A DNA stretch of 64,000 nt from Engraulis encrasicolus. Lineage: Eukaryota > Chordata > Actinopteri > Clupeiformes > Engraulidae. The position numbers and the translations under genes are program-made. This document shows positions 41,830 through 55,179 of the stretch, one piece after another (within the stretch, counting starts at the first letter, position 1; each line of letters starts with the position of its first letter). The stretch covers positions 44,416,905-44,480,904 of the forward strand of contig NC_085868.1 of NCBI RefSeq assembly GCF_034702125.1, given 5' to 3'. Under the pieces are notes generated by a model. It was not told the origin of the DNA. It did no database searches and saw nothing but the letters and a program-made list of their open reading frames with translations.

Positions 41830-43880
41830 AATGAGGGATGATGTGGAAGGCCAAAGAGAGGCAGGATGACTCACGGGCTTTGTGTGACCCTGCTCACCTT
41901 GCGTCCTTGTTAGAGCCAAGCAAAAGAAGTGCACTCACCAACACTGGAGAAAAAAATGAAAATAAGATATCAAACCTCATGACAGACTTAGGAGAGATCA
42001 CTTATATTCCAATGCCTATTCCTAATTTCATTTTAACATCACCAACATTCTTTATCTTTCTTGTTCATAGGCAATCACAGTGGGACATTCCATCCTGCCG
42101 TGGTATAAATACTGTGTATTGTATATTATATATAGCCTTTTGGACTACTTTGACGACATGACTACTAAGTGTGATGATGTGCTATTGAAATATTTTTCAT
42201 TGATTGATTGATTTTTCATAGTGCATGCAAAGAGGTTTATGACACAAAAAGCTTGTTTATTTTGCATTTTGATATTTTTTACTGAGAACAAAACCAGGCT
42301 TTGAGTGACTCATGAAAACTGAATCATCTTTCACAGTCTAAAGAAGAGCTTAAGAAGAACGTAAAATTATTGCTGTGCTTTAGGCCCATTTCTAAATGCC
42401 CCTCCAAGAAAGTGTTGATTGTTGATGTGATGCTCAAAGCCTTTCATTGTCCCGACTGTGCTGTCAACCAGATATATAAAAGGACCAGAAAGAAATACAT
42501 CTAGTTTCTAAGGCATTGTCAAAGACAGTTGCTATCCAATTACAATACATGACAATATCTGCAGATTTGTTGATGTTTTGATGCGGTATGTGACAAACTC
42601 TCTGCCACCCTAGCAGAAAGAAATCACGTTTATGTCACTTGTCACCCATGATTTGGCAGTTTCAGTATAAACACGTCCTCAGGATAACTGGTGAAATCTT
42701 GCCGATGCATGAAGTCACTCCTCTGTAGTAAGACTGACGCCACCAAGTCAAGCAGCTGTCACTTTTGTTTGGAAACCAACTGCGGCGCTAAAACCCTGAC
42801 GGGGCATGACAAGTTTGTGACATGTTTTCACTGGGGTGGAAAAAAAACTGGAGATACCGTAGTGTTGACGTAATCTGGAGAAAGTGACCCTAGGGCCAGA
42901 GTCACAGCATATCTAGTCAGCTTGTAAATAATTTAATATGATATATTGGCAACATTAAAGGGTGACAATGTTCATGACTTAACTACAGTAGGTCACAGAA
43001 TGTCCAGCGATGTTCATGTTAGCAATACAAAATTATGAGTCTTCTTTGGGTTGTGTGCATTATCATGGTTCTCACCAGATGAATGTAGTTGCTACTGTAC
43101 ATATAGATACTGTATATCTGGAACCATTGAACACAAGCCAATGGGCGGTGCTGCAAGGTAGGCCAGAAAAAATAAATGGCTCTTGCTACGTTTACATGAG
43201 ACATTTAATTAGGAATTTAAAAAAACCTCTAAATGTAGTGACTCGGGATTGCAGGTGCACATTTTCTGTGATGTGAAGTAGTAGTGAAGTGACTCTTTAC
43301 GACAACAATGGAGGCTTGCATCTATTACGACCTTGTTTTCAAATCTACCACATTCATTCTAGAACAGAAATGAACAGTTTTGAAGACATTAATTGGTGGC
43401 AAGGATGTTTTAACTATGTACGATGTAATAAAGCCCTGCCATCTGAAAAATTCCCACATGTAGGCCTAGTGTGTGTGTGGAGTAGAACATACAATGATTT
43501 TTGGCCTGATTTTGGCACGGTTTGTCAGTCGCACACCTTTTTGAGAATTGGGCAGATTTTTAGCTCAATCATAGGTTAATTATACGTCTCCCATTTTGTA
43601 GTGTAAATGAGGTAAAAACAACCGATTTCACCCATGCTGAAAAGATTGCACAGTGTACAGTAGGCCTACACCCGTCTTAAGGTAGACTGACATTGATTTG
43701 GCCTTTGCCCCTTTCACAAACCAGGCAACTCGGCAGCATGCATGGGTCCTCTTGCAGGATGTGTTCTCTTGCAGGGGTGCTACTTAGTAATAATGAAAAG
43801 TCTTCTCAGCTTCAGAAGAGATAAAACAGAGACTATTTCTCTTTCATGCGGTTGCCTCACAATTTCTCATGTGTTTCATG
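41830..43880. other. no gene seen
   Basis: Unique-looking AT-rich DNA. At 43495-43650 there is a weak, decayed similarity to the M1 MITE (TTTTGGCACGG...GCACACCTTTTTGAGA...GCACAGTGTA). No coding or RNA feature is supported. Confidence 0.4.
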
Positions 43881-43898
43881 ATAAGACTGGAAGGAAAT

Positions 43899-44076
43899 GG
43901 CCCTGCCGTGGCCAACCGGCGGTAGGGCACTTGCCTGCCATGCGGCTGACCCAGGTTCGATTCCCGGCCCAGGTCCTTTGCCGACCCCTCCTCGTCTCTC
44001 TCCCATTTCGCTTCCTGTCCACCTCTTACATTGTCCTGTCAAATAAAGTCGTAAAAAGATTTAAAAAAAAATCTTT
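43899..44076 (+). mobile_element. tRNA-derived SINE with 16-bp TSD
   Basis: The head has an A box (GTGGCCAACCGGCGGTAGGG) and a B box (GGTTCGATTCC) in tRNA spacing. A pyrimidine-rich body follows (CCCTCCTCGTCTCTCTCCC), then a tail AATAAAGTCGTAAAAAG and A-run. The flanks AAGACTGGAAGGAAAT (43883-43898) and AAGACTGAAAGGAAAT (44077-44092) are a TSD with one mismatch. LINE-mobilised and full length. Confidence 0.92.
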
Positions 44077-44554
44077 AAGACTGAAAGGAAATATAAAGAC
44101 CTATTCATTGGTGAGCCTTTTAGTATGCTGCATTTTACAACAGTTTTTTTATGATATGGATATTATCGTGATTATGTGACCTACTACAATTTATAGTGTG
44201 GTCTTCATAATTTCAAATTATAATTCAGTGTTATGGGAGGTTAAGGGGGCTGCAAGGATTTTATGTCTGGAAGGCAATGGCAAGATCCAAAGAATAAAAT
44301 GAAGAAGAAGAAGACAAAAATGCACACATCTCACTTCAGCGCACACAGAAATTATTTATGAAGACATAAAGCCAGAAACCTTCTATTAAAAAGTTCCTGG
44401 CGGTCATCTTTCACAATGATATAATTACATTAATATTCCAGCGCGCTGTGCAGAGTTCACGGAATACTTCGAGGGGAGAGCCAACTGTAAGAGTAATAAA
44501 TTTGTGTTAAAAATAATATACTGTGTATTTTCACTGTCAGCTTTCAGTTTTCTT

Positions 44555-44839
44555 TAGAGATGTACAGGATCCAAGATCCGGTTCCGGATCCGGCAGGATA
44601 ATAGGGTTTTTCACAGGATCCGGATCCGGTTCCAGGATCCAGGATCCGGTAGCCGAGGCTTTTCAGTCAAAATAGTTTGAGCCAACGTGATAAAAAGGGC
44701 CCACGTGTGCGAGTAGGCTATGTGTTTCAACCCTTTCGTAGGATCCGGTATCCGTATCCGGTTCCGGATCCAGCAGGATCTTAAGCAGTGGATCCGGTAT
44801 CCGGCAGGATCCTAAAAATCAGGATCCGGTGCATCTCTA
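44555..44839. mobile_element. hAT-type MITE, 285 bp, GGATCCGG-rich
   Basis: The ends TAGAGATGTACAGGATCC and, inverted, TAGAGATGCACCGGATCC are flanked by a perfect 8-bp TSD GTTTTCTT (44547-44554 and 44840-44847). The body repeats GGATCCGG and GGATCCGGTATCCG many times in both orientations. Confidence 0.93.
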
Positions 44840-45036
44840 GTTTTCTTATTATCTGAACATTCCATGTTCCCATTGTTCCTATTACCAAATGTAGGTTTAA
44901 CTTGCACTTAAACATTTCTGACATTATTGCAAATTCCCCAAACCTCTCCCTTGCTAGGAACCCATCCGTCGGTCGGTCTACTCTGTCTGTCTGTCCGTCT
45001 GAAAGGCTTTCTTTCAATTGTTGTTCCCTCCTGTAT

Positions 45037-45050
45037 CCACAAGGTGGCAG
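45037..45050 (+). promoter_or_regulatory. CTCF-like motif in a repeat
   Basis: CCACAAGGTGGCAG, identical to the one at 17005 and preceded by the same TTCCCTC-TGT-T context. Both therefore belong to one repeat family. Confidence 0.35.
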
Positions 45051-45138
45051 ACACATCTTGTCCGTCTGTTGGACTTGTTATACTAGACTAGCTTACAAGT
45101 ACATACAAGAAAAAAAGAGTAATCATGTAACTTGACCC

Positions 45139-45308
<170 letters not shown>

Positions 45309-45309
45309 A

Positions 45310-48300
45310 ACAGATGACAGACAAACAAACAGTAAAAAGTGGCATCTACTGTCAACTTCATCCAAGGGCCGTAAAAGTCCTTTGAGGCCGTATTGTGAAC
45401 ACAAACCAGGATTTATCCCTGCACTTTAGGCCAATATTGAAGGCAGCCACCTTTAAAACAGACCTCAGCCTGTCTAGTTCCCCTCAATATAACGTATCGG
45501 TATTGTCAATGTATTTTCTAAGATTCCTTCACAAAATATGTCATATTTCATGTGAAGCTGCATAACATTCAAATTATATCGGGTGCCGGATTCAAAACGA
45601 CCCTCAAGACATAGGTTCCCCAGCCCTCTTAAACAGTGTAATCTGTGTGATTGAAGATACAGAGAGTACATATTGGGGCACAGTGTAAGTGAGTTTGAAG
45701 ATATCACTACTTTTTAAAGCTAAAGATAGCTCCATGCACCGTCCTAGTATAACAAGGGCCCTGACATTTAAAAGAGGCAAGGGAAGTGTTGAGCTACTTT
45801 GAGCTTTTTTTAAAGAGCTTAACAATAGCAATGTTTTCCAACTTCAAGGTAACACTGTTCCCAATGAGCCGTTGGATATCCTAAATCCAATACAAAAATA
45901 GAAATGTTTTCATATCAACTGAATATGTTATGTAGTGTTTTGACACCTATAAAGTTAATTTTAAAACAGATTTGTCACTTAAATTTCATTGGAGAGATAT
46001 TAAGAAATATCACTTTTTATCAGTTTTGTGGTTTTTGCCCCTGTCATTTCCTGAATCTTTCGCGTATCAGTGTTCTAAAATGTTCAGCAATGCCTACACT
46101 GCAGTTTGTGTTTGTGGGACATACAGAACGTCCCCGAGGGAAGTGGGACACGGGCCAGGCTTAAGAAATCAAGATTTTAGCGTACATGACTATATTCTTC
46201 TGCAAAGGACTTGGTTTAAAATATGGAAGTTCATTATGTGGGTTATCAATTGACCGAATAGGTTTTTCAGAAAGGTTAGCCAAAACCAGAAGAAACTCAG
46301 CAGGTTTATTCCTCTTCCATTTCGAGAGGTCTATTCCGGGAGGAGAACCACAGGAGGATTACTTTCAATAATACAAAAAGTTCCTATTCAGCAATAGCTA
46401 TATCTGGGCGACACAAAGGGGCTTTGTGAATGAAAAACAGCACAAAAGTGCTATTGGAGGAAAACTGTAGAAAAACGAATTCCCGTCTATGCCGCATTAA
46501 ACAATAAAATCACCTGAGAGCTGCTTTCTTTCTATTCGATTATTAGTCTCACAATGAAGCAATCCATAGTTGCAAATGATTCATTATTCCATTTAAAAAA
46601 ATAACTTCCCCCTCCACTCGTAGCAGTAGGCCTATCAACTGAAGCTGCAGGGTTAAAGTATGACTCCTAGGCATTGAAGTAATGAAACATGAAGAAGGAG
46701 GGTCCAGGGATTTTGTACAAAGAGACACTGAGGGTTTTTTGGGAGGGAAGTGATCCAGTCATCCATGACAGAATCAATGTCATTGAATTTAGTCATTGAG
46801 TGTTCATAAGAGAAACCATGGAAATTGTGCTGTGAAGATGAATGGGCCAAACAATAAGCAGTCCTCTCAATCGATAACAAGATACAATTACACAATTGGG
46901 CTTTTGGTTACACAGCATGGACCAAAAAACATTTCTAAAATCATTGGAACCTGTGTGCTGCAGATGGTTTTGAAGGGACTTGTGGTATGACAGGATTTCA
47001 TTTTACTCCCCCCTTTCCACTGCATTGCTAAGTCTGATAACATGTAAAGACTTTTATGAATACAAACTACAGAATCAATGCCATGCTGTACAACCGTGAT
47101 ATAATTTTTGTTTGCGTCACAAGTTTACCAAGGTTCTCAGAATAAAGAATAGATCATAGTGTTTACAAACTCTGTATGAGCTTATTGATAATAATCACAC
47201 ACTTTGGGAACAATAAGAGACATACACATCTTATTAGTCACCTGCTATAATAAATCTCTAAACTGGAGAGCATAAGGTTGGATATAGTCATGTGTTTTAT
47301 GCTCTAAAAAGACAGAACTAACAGAATAGTTTGCTGTGACGGTAACTGCCTGATCTCTCTCTGTATGCTCATAGCACACTATCACCACAAGAGGGCAACA
47401 TGTGACAGCAATAAAAATACCACAAGCTCCTCTCCTTGTCTGCAGCTGGACACTTTGAACAGCATGATGGCAATCAGAAAATACTCAGTAAAATGTTGCA
47501 GTTTCAGAGCTTTCAAAAAGATCTTTACTACATGGTTTATAATGTTGAATTGTATCTCATTCATTTATTTGTATAAATGTAGACAACCGTCATGTTTTCC
47601 CCCAAAATAAAACAATTTCCATTTGTAACACAAAAGCAGAGCTCGGTTAATAATAGTACATGTTGTCTAAATGGAGATATCTCATTATATCAGATGCGGC
47701 TTAGACCCCTCCGTATTCCCCACGGTTTCACATGCTGAAGCCCAAAAATAGAACTTCAAATGCCGTCTTTTTTGTCATTTGATGTGGCATACAGTACCTC
47801 ATACGCACAAGCTCTGTCTTCTTCAACGCTGCCATAGTTGCCATGACGAAGTCGTTGATTCATAAAAATAATTGAATCTGAGGTGTTACATGACAGTGTT
47901 TACGTGACGTCTTACCTCGAAGGCAGTTCACATCAGGGTCAACTTATTTAAAATACAGATGGGAAAAGTCAGCAAATAGAAAAGTAATGATGTGAACTGT
48001 AGTAGTGAACAGGGAGGGAACAACGTGATATATTTATAGAGAGACACAGCAGTGTGGACAGAGAGGCAGACAGGAAAAGAGGATAAGCCATATGGACAAA
48101 CAGATGGCTAAGATGAAGAGAGAGCAGGGACCAGAAAGATGTACAGAGTGCTTGACTGACTTGACTGTTTGAGTGACAAGTTTACTAATGATTGACTGGT
48201 TGACTGATTGTTTGCTTCACTGATTGATTGCTGACAGTTCTTCTCTTTTTTTGTCATGATTCCTTCCACAAAATTAGCTCCTGAGTGGAAAGAGGAGACT

Positions 48301-48540
48301 CAGCCCCCAAAACGTGACGAACAGAATTCACCTTCCATGTCTGTCATTTCATAGAAATCATGTAGCCTATGTACTGTGGTGTCTCCACTGTGGGCCTTGA
48401 GCCTGTAATGAAGTTTATATTTCTATCATGTGATAGTCCATATGTATGTTGACTCTGAGCTATGACTTGAAGCTGGGCATGGGGCTCACGGATGACATCC
48501 CACGTTTTCTTTAATGATACTGCCTCCTGTAACTTTTAAA
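45310..48540. other. no gene seen
   Basis: Unique-looking, AT-rich, intron- or intergenic-like DNA without recognisable coding or repeat structure apart from the motif at 47385. Confidence 0.4.
47385..47399 (+). promoter_or_regulatory. CTCF-like motif
   Basis: CCACAAGAGGGCAAC agrees with the CTCF core consensus and lies in otherwise unique DNA, unlike the two repeat-borne matches. Confidence 0.35.
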
Positions 48541-48544
48541 ATGG

Positions 48545-48772
48545 AGGGTCTACAATCCAAAGTGTAATGAACAACTATAATCCAAAAATACAGTAGGCCT
48601 AGTGTTATCGTATGGATATCTACTCTATGCAGGGCATGGCTAAGAGATGGGTCTTGGTTGTCAACAATCTAAAGAGTAATGAACAAATATAATCCCAAAA
48701 TACAGTATTGTGTTATCTCATTGGGTATCTGCTCTATTGCAGGGCATGTCTAAGAGATGGGTCTTGGTTGAG
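48545..48772. repeat. ~115-bp tandem duplication
   Basis: Two units share AGTGTAATGAACAACTATAATCC-like sequence, ACAGTA, GGTATCTGCTCTA and GCATG(G/T)CTAAGAGATGGGTC. The first occupies about 48545-48658 and the second 48659-48772. Confidence 0.9.
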
Positions 48773-48947
48773 TGAGTTCCTGGCGTTGGCAGCAGACCCT
48801 GCCAAAGAGTTCACGTCTCAACAGAAGGGCTGCTGCATATGGCTCCCGGCTGAAGACTACGAGCGGCCGGCCAAGTCCGCATGCATCGTCCTGATGAGAT
48901 ATCACCTTTTCGCTGATCACCATGTGCTCCCCTGGGGAGACGGCTGA
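48730..48947 (+). CDS. open segment of ~70 codons, unknown
   Basis: After CTCTATTGCAG, a possible splice acceptor, the frame reads ACLRDGSWLSEFLALAADPA, KEFTSQQKGCCIWLP and AEDYERPAKSACIVLMRYHL before TGA. It is G+C-richer than its surroundings. No family is recognised, there is no start with support, and it may be chance. Listed because it is the best-looking unexplained open stretch in the right half. Confidence 0.2.
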
Positions 48948-48949
48948 GG

Positions 48950-49735
48950 TTTCAACATCCTGTCATCGTCGTGGCTGCGTGGGACCCATTGAAGCGGGGG
49001 AACAAAGGACTTTTTTTGTTGTTTGTTGGTGTGTAAACAAGATAAATGACGCAAACAAGGAACAAAAGGGTTTTTCTTTTTGTTAAAAAAAAAAGCCCAA
49101 ATGCGAATGCTGGGGAAAAGAAAGGCAACCGTTGGTAACTAAGGGTGGTAGCCTATTCATTATTAATTTGCTCTCAGGCGGTCAAACAAAACACAGGATA
49201 TTGCCAGGTAGTATGTCTTTGTATGAAACAATGAGGTTGCTTTTTCAACTGAAAGTGACCTGTCGCTGACTGCAAACCCACATATCAAGTTGCCCTCCCA
49301 TGGGGGAAAGTGATGATCAAGTCTCATGACTTGGTGGTGATGCTACACCAACGATGCCTTGGAACATACAGAGTGTTTGTTTTAATGTGTGAACTGTTTA
49401 CAAAGAGAATCAAAATCACATGGAATCTTGTGAATCGCTCAACTGTGTTTTCCACAGACGTATCAAGCTTTGGGGCTTGTGCGAATGTGACCTAGATAAA
49501 AACATAGATCAATGTGTTTGTTTCCAACTGCATTTACAGTCTTTTTTTTTTTTTTTTTTTTTCTTTTGAAACGGCAGTCCAAGTGTTGTCTTTTGTACCG
49601 GTCCAGTGAGAAGACTGCTCGTGCCAGTGTAATGAAACCCTACACAAGGTATGATGTATATTTCATGAAGCTGTTACTCTACTGGAAAAGAACAATGCTT
49701 TTATCTCTCTGAACGTTACATGCAAGTTTGCAAAA
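48950..49735. other. no gene seen
   Basis: Non-coding; a poly-T run lies at 49544-49562. Confidence 0.4.
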
Positions 49736-49737
49736 GG

Positions 49738-49905
49738 CTCTTTTCCACTGCCGGGTTTTCTGGTAAGCCTACAGCTCGAGACAGCATAGAGACTCGGCCG
49801 CCACTTTTTGCTTTACGATTGAGCTGTGTCGTGCACAATCGAAAAGCAAATAGTGGCGGCCGAGTCTCGCTGTAGGCCTACCAGAAAACATGCAGTGGAA
49901 AAGAG
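49738..49905. mobile_element. MITE, 168 bp
   Basis: Perfect 14-bp ends CTCTTTTCCACTGC. Inside them GGTTTTCTGGTA-GCCTACAGC and ACTCGGCCGCCACT-TTTGCTTT are inverted too, so nearly the whole element folds into a hairpin. No coding. Confidence 0.88.
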
Positions 49906-49909
49906 AACA

Positions 49910-52900
49910 AAGTGGATTCAAAATGGCACATCTATTATTTTTACATGGGTAGAACCCTTCCTATTCCTGTCAGATGATAAGAAAGATGTACTTGTTGAAC
50001 TTGTTGATATAACCTGACATGAATAGCCTACTTCCAATAAGTGAGCAAATTTATTTTGGAGATTTGCTTTTTGCTTTTTGTTTTTTTCCTCTCCTTCTCA
50101 CATAGTACACACTCAGAAAATATGTCAAAATATGTGTATGAATTGGCCCTATGTGTTAAATGTTTACAATATTTTCTATCCCAGTAATTTGCATATGCCT
50201 ACTATAGTGTGCTATGAAGTTCATATGTTTTTTTCCCTCCTTGGTCAAGACCTTAGCTACATTTTTAGATAGAGCAATTTTCCCTAGATTGCATTACATA
50301 CCCAAAAAGTGACAGTGTAGGCCTTTACAACAAAAACGCCAAGGTGAAGGTTGGTGAGTTATTAAACAAAGCTATTTTTAAGTTCACCTGCGATGTAATA
50401 TAATGGTGTCCAATACACATGTTACATTAAGCTGCCACTCTATATCAAGAACAAATTTCTGTTACTATTTTATGAGAAAATGCAATGGCCTGGAGCATTG
50501 TGCTGCGACATTCCACAGTCAAGGACACTCCAGAGTCCTGTCACGGATGGGGATGCAGGAGGAGAGTCCATACTGTATTTACTGTCCCACCCACATTCTT
50601 GCAACTGGGGCGCAAACTAGTCACCCCTTTAATCATGTCCTACTTCCAATCCATTAGGCGAGTGATTCCTAAGCAGGAATGTAGGCTTTAGAACCACCTA
50701 GTCCATGTCTGTGCACACCTATGGTAGGGGATACATGAAAAAAAAGAAAACACATGTATGGAGCATAGTCATTGGGATAAAAGATCTGGTAGCCTATACG
50801 TAGTAGCCTGATTATCATCGACTTTCAAATCTCTTCAAGACTTGGTCTGACCAAGATCATATCAATTAATGTTTCCCAAATGGCATGGTTGACCCGCCTC
50901 CCTAGGTTTGCCACTGGTTGACCGTTTTTTTTCGGGAGATCAGAAACGATATTTGCATTGCTCTCGGCCTGACTTAGAAGCATCACTGAAGGTGTGCGTC
51001 ACTAGGAGGGCGTGGCCTGGCTAATACGTAGAGCTTGAGTGAGGGGGTGCTCATGGCATGACAAAAAGGCTTATGGGATATGCAAACCAAAACAATGTTG
51101 CGAAACACTGCAGTAGACCACAGGTTCCCTTTTCCGCCCAAGTGGACCTAATGGAAGGCACAATGCGGCGTGGCATTAAAGAATATTGTGCCTATGGGAA
51201 ATAGGAGTTTTATATATAAATGAAATGTTAAAACAATTTATAATGAAATAAGTTGGGTTAGGGTTATTGTTATTGTTATGTAATGTTTCAAGTGCCCTGC
51301 AATTTAAGTTTCACAGCCTCAAAGGAATTAGCTTAATTTTGCTTGCATTTTTTTTTTGTAATGTTGTGTAGAATGTGCCCGTCGGGGGTAAAAAAACAAA
51401 CAAAACAAAAGTGTGTTCCAATGCATTTATATCAAGAGCTTGACAGAGAATAGTGCTTTTATTGTACCAATTGAATTGGTGGGGTATTGCACTGCCCTCC
51501 GTCTACAGTGCTGTATTCCCTGTAGGTGGTACACGGGACCATTAGTGGACCGAGTGCGTCGGCCTTGTTGAGCCAAAGGTACACATATAAATTTTAGTCT
51601 GTCTTTATTGCAACAATTGGCGAGGGATGCCCTGGTGTATTGCAACCTGCCCTTGTCCAATATGGGAGAGTAGAGGGAGCCTCTGTGCAGCAAGTCTGAG
51701 CGCTGGAACCTCCAGACAGCTGATCAGTCGAGTGAGCCAGTTTTGTCCAGATGTAATCTCGTGGCAGCCCACAGCAGCTCCGTACGGTACGCCATTCAGA
51801 CAGCGGGAGGGAAGATGGCAGCTCAATTAGTCTAGATCTCATTGGATTGGAGAGAAGGGTTCCCATCTGGCAAAAGTGGGTTTTGCAGTGTAAATCAACT
51901 TGAACCATTTACTGCAAACTGTGTACAAGTGGCAATGCAATGCAGTCACATCATCGTTCGTATCACTTGTGGAAGCATCATTCCCATCCTCTCTCCTAAT
52001 CCAACCACCTGTCTTAACCCATTTTAGCCTGATGACACGTATATGTTGTTTGACCTTTGGTGCCTGGAGACACATATAAGCTGCATTCAGGCTCTTGAGA
52101 TTTTAGCTTTTTTAAATGAAGATGTGGGTATGTTACAGCTGAATGAACACATTCTAATGCAATATAAGGGTCTTAGGGTTTAAATGCAACTTATTTCATG
52201 TTTTTATGTGCATCAGAGGCTAAGATATTTAGGTATTTATGGGCTGAGGGCAACTTTCCCAAAAGGGCATTCAGCAGGCGTTTTTTATTGGTGCTTTAGG
52301 CATCAATGGGTTAAGACGAGCAATGCAGGCAGGCGTAGAGTCATATGCTCTGCCAGTACAATCAGACAAGGAGCTACTTTAACAATATTTACAGTGAGCA
52401 TTAAATAACATCGTAACAGGTGACTAATCACTCTGATCCAAGATTTCCAGTTAATTTACTGTGTGTGGCTACTAAATATTAATAAATTAGAAATTATTCA
52501 TAAAATAATAGTCTGATTTTTTATTGTATGTTTATTTTTTGTCATTTTCATTTTGTACAGCATTAAGTTTGAAAAAGGCACGCATTTATTTAAATGTCTT
52601 CTAAACACTGAGTGTTTGGAATGTTGTTTTTGTGCGGAGCATGTTATTGTGGGAAACTCTTTACCATAGTGTTCACTTGACGGTAATTCTAGCTGTGTGA
52701 GAAGAGAAACATGCCTTCCTGTCTCATTTTCTTTCTCATTAGACGTTTACCTGCGGGCTGGGTTTGGAACTTGTTTGTGGCTTCGAGATTCCAGATATTT
52801 ACTGCGATGTAGAAATAGATTGTGGCTTGCGGATTGCATCTTCCTGCATGCATGTTATTTCTTATTCTTCACCTGTGTGAGTGAGTGACACCTGAGACGC

Positions 52901-53035
52901 ATGACATTTGCCTTGCTAATATTTGCCAAACCTTTTGTGGGGGGGAACAACAAATACCAAAAACAGGACATGCAGGGCCTAGAGATGATCTTTATTCAGC
53001 AATGATGAACACAAAATGCACAGGATTTATGTATA
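49910..53035. other. no gene seen
   Basis: Mostly unique-looking AT-rich DNA. Near 51105 the fragment GCGAAACACTGCAGT may be a lone hAT terminus. Open frames at 51.4-51.9 kb occur on both strands and show no domains. Confidence 0.4.
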
Positions 53036-53036
53036 A

Positions 53037-53165
<129 letters not shown>

Positions 53166-53317
53166 TTTTGTCTGTGACCTATCAGTCCTTCCCTTTCATA
53201 TGACACTCATTCTTTCACTCTGAAATACGTCATGATTTGGAAAACTGAATAAAGCTGACTAATTAGCAGATTGGGTGCACTCATCATTAGAAACCAAAAA
53301 CCGATGTGAAATGCTAT

Positions 53318-53590
53318 TAACAGAGCACCATACGGTACTTTTACTATTGTGAGGGTAATGGCTGCTTACCATTTTTGGTGCCATGTCTCTTCATTCTAAG
53401 GAAACACTACCACAACAAATTAGTTTTGAGAAGAATCATCATCATCAAGTACATGTTATGTTTAACAGAGCACCATACTTTTACTATTGTGAGGGGAATG
53501 GCTGTTTACAATTTTTGGAGCCATGTCTCTTCATTCTAAGGAAACACTATACAACAACACAATTAGTTTTGAGAGGAATCATCAAGTGTT
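53318..53590. repeat. ~145-bp tandem duplication
   Basis: Both units carry AACAGAGCACCATAC, CTTTTACTATTGTGAGG, CCATGTCTCTTCATTCTAAG, GAAACACTA and TTAGTTTTGAGA. They differ by small indels. Confidence 0.92.
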
Positions 53591-54240
53591 GATAATGGGT
53601 TTCTCGGAATAAAAACAAAGACATCACGTCCCCTTCTACTGCCTTCCTCTGTTAAATGGCTGGTGAAGAAATAGAACAAAAAGACTGCTGCTTTGCTGCT
53701 GTGGGCCTCTCTCACCTGTTGAAAAACAAGAGCGGGCCCGAAGGCACAAACACATGCTTTGCAAATACGCCACAGTCATTGTGGCTCCCCACGCAACAAG
53801 GCTCTTGCATCAAAAACGTAGCCTATTTGTGTGAACCAATTGTACTCTGCAGTAATTACACATCTTTGTCCTATGCTGAAATGTCGTCAGTTTTAACAAA
53901 TAAAGCTTAATATAAAGTGAGAGGTTCCACAGTGCAGACTTTGTGAACCCTGTTTTTGTGTGTGCAGGGTTCTTCAATAAATGCTAATTAATGGCAATGC
54001 AAAGATCCATATAAGAAAACAATGCCTTTGTCACAGTGGAAATTAGTGCCAACACAACTTACGGTAGCTAAAGAGGCTACAAACACACCACCACCTCCAC
54101 TGAAACGGAAAGAAAGGGCAATTTAGGTCCTGTAGTAGGCTAATGATGGCTGCCTTTTCATGCACGGTGTATGTCATTAAACATTTAGCGTGGACTCCCT
54201 TCGAGCCCAGCTCACATGGCAGCAAACTGTTGATATACAC
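53591..54240. other. no gene seen
   Basis: Non-coding; nothing recognised. Confidence 0.4.
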
Positions 54241-54248
54241 CTACCTCC

Positions 54249-54463
54249 TGTGTTGCCAGATGTGTCTGATCAAATCCCGCCCAAAAGGTGCTCAAAAAAC
54301 TGCCAAGACGCGCTAAATTCCGCCCAATTTCAACAAATTGCATTGATTTCTATGGGCATAAAACTTTAAAAAATTCAAAACTTGATTTCTCCCGTTTTTA
54401 CCCGCAGACGGCCATCCCAAGCAGCCAAATTGGGCAGGTAACCGCCAAATCTGGCAACACTGT
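54249..54463. mobile_element. MITE with perfect 8-bp TSD, 215 bp
   Basis: The ends TGTGTTGCCAGATG and, inverted, ACAGTGTTGCCAGAT are flanked by CTACCTCC at 54241-54248 and 54464-54471. The TSD length points to hAT. The interior is AT-rich without coding. Confidence 0.88.
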
Positions 54464-54840
54464 CTACCTCCCCCTGCTTAGTGTATACAGTACAGCGACA
54501 AGCACCTTGAAAAGGAATGTCATAAAACATCAGACATCTTCAACCGCTTAGTCATCGCTCATTTTAAAAGGCTGAACTCCAGAATACAGTCGCTGTATTT
54601 CTTATCTGTGCGCTGTATAAAAAAAAGCATATCCAATATTTGGGATAAACCCTAACCCTGGAACTCTCTTTAAATGTTAACACTTTGTGTAAAACCCTCA
54701 CATGCATATCCAGCGATCACTCCAGCCAATTACTCTGCAGAAGTGCTCAGTCCGTGAGGTGCGGCTGATAAAGGAAGGAGGGAGGAGCGGTGCTTAAGGC
54801 TGGAGATGAAGAATAGAATAGAATTGGGTGCCCACTCGAT

Positions 54841-55036
54841 GAGGAGAGAGGAGAGGAGAGGAGAGGAGAGGAGAGGAGGGGAGAGAGGAGAGGAGAGGAG
54901 AGGAGAGGAGAGGAGAGGAGAGGAGAGGAGAGGAGAGGAGAGGAGAGGAGAGGAGAGGAGAGGAGAGGAGAAAAGTGGAGAGGAGAAAAGTGGAGAGGAG
55001 AGGAGAGGAGAGGAGAGGAGAGGAGAGGAGAGGAGA
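54841..55036. repeat. (GAGAG)n minisatellite
   Basis: About 38 GAGAG/AGGAG pentamers with a few AAAAGTG interruptions near 54970-54995. Open frames across it are artefacts. Confidence 0.98.
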
Positions 55037-55179
55037 GGCGCTGGCGTGACATACTGTACAAGGCCTCCCTCAGCAATCTGCGTCTATTGATGAGAAAAGA
55101 CGGCTTGTGGTAGAAAAAAAATGTATTGAAGTGGCCAAACACTGACACACCTACTCAGCTCTGCAAGTGCCACTGTAGT

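Noticed and set aside
51427..51908. Overlapping open frames of 88-104 codons on the minus strand
   Set aside because: No recognisable domain, open in several frames at once, and no splice or start support.
54747..55148. Frame of 133 codons rich in LLSSP repeats
   Set aside because: It is the translation of the (GAGAG)n minisatellite.
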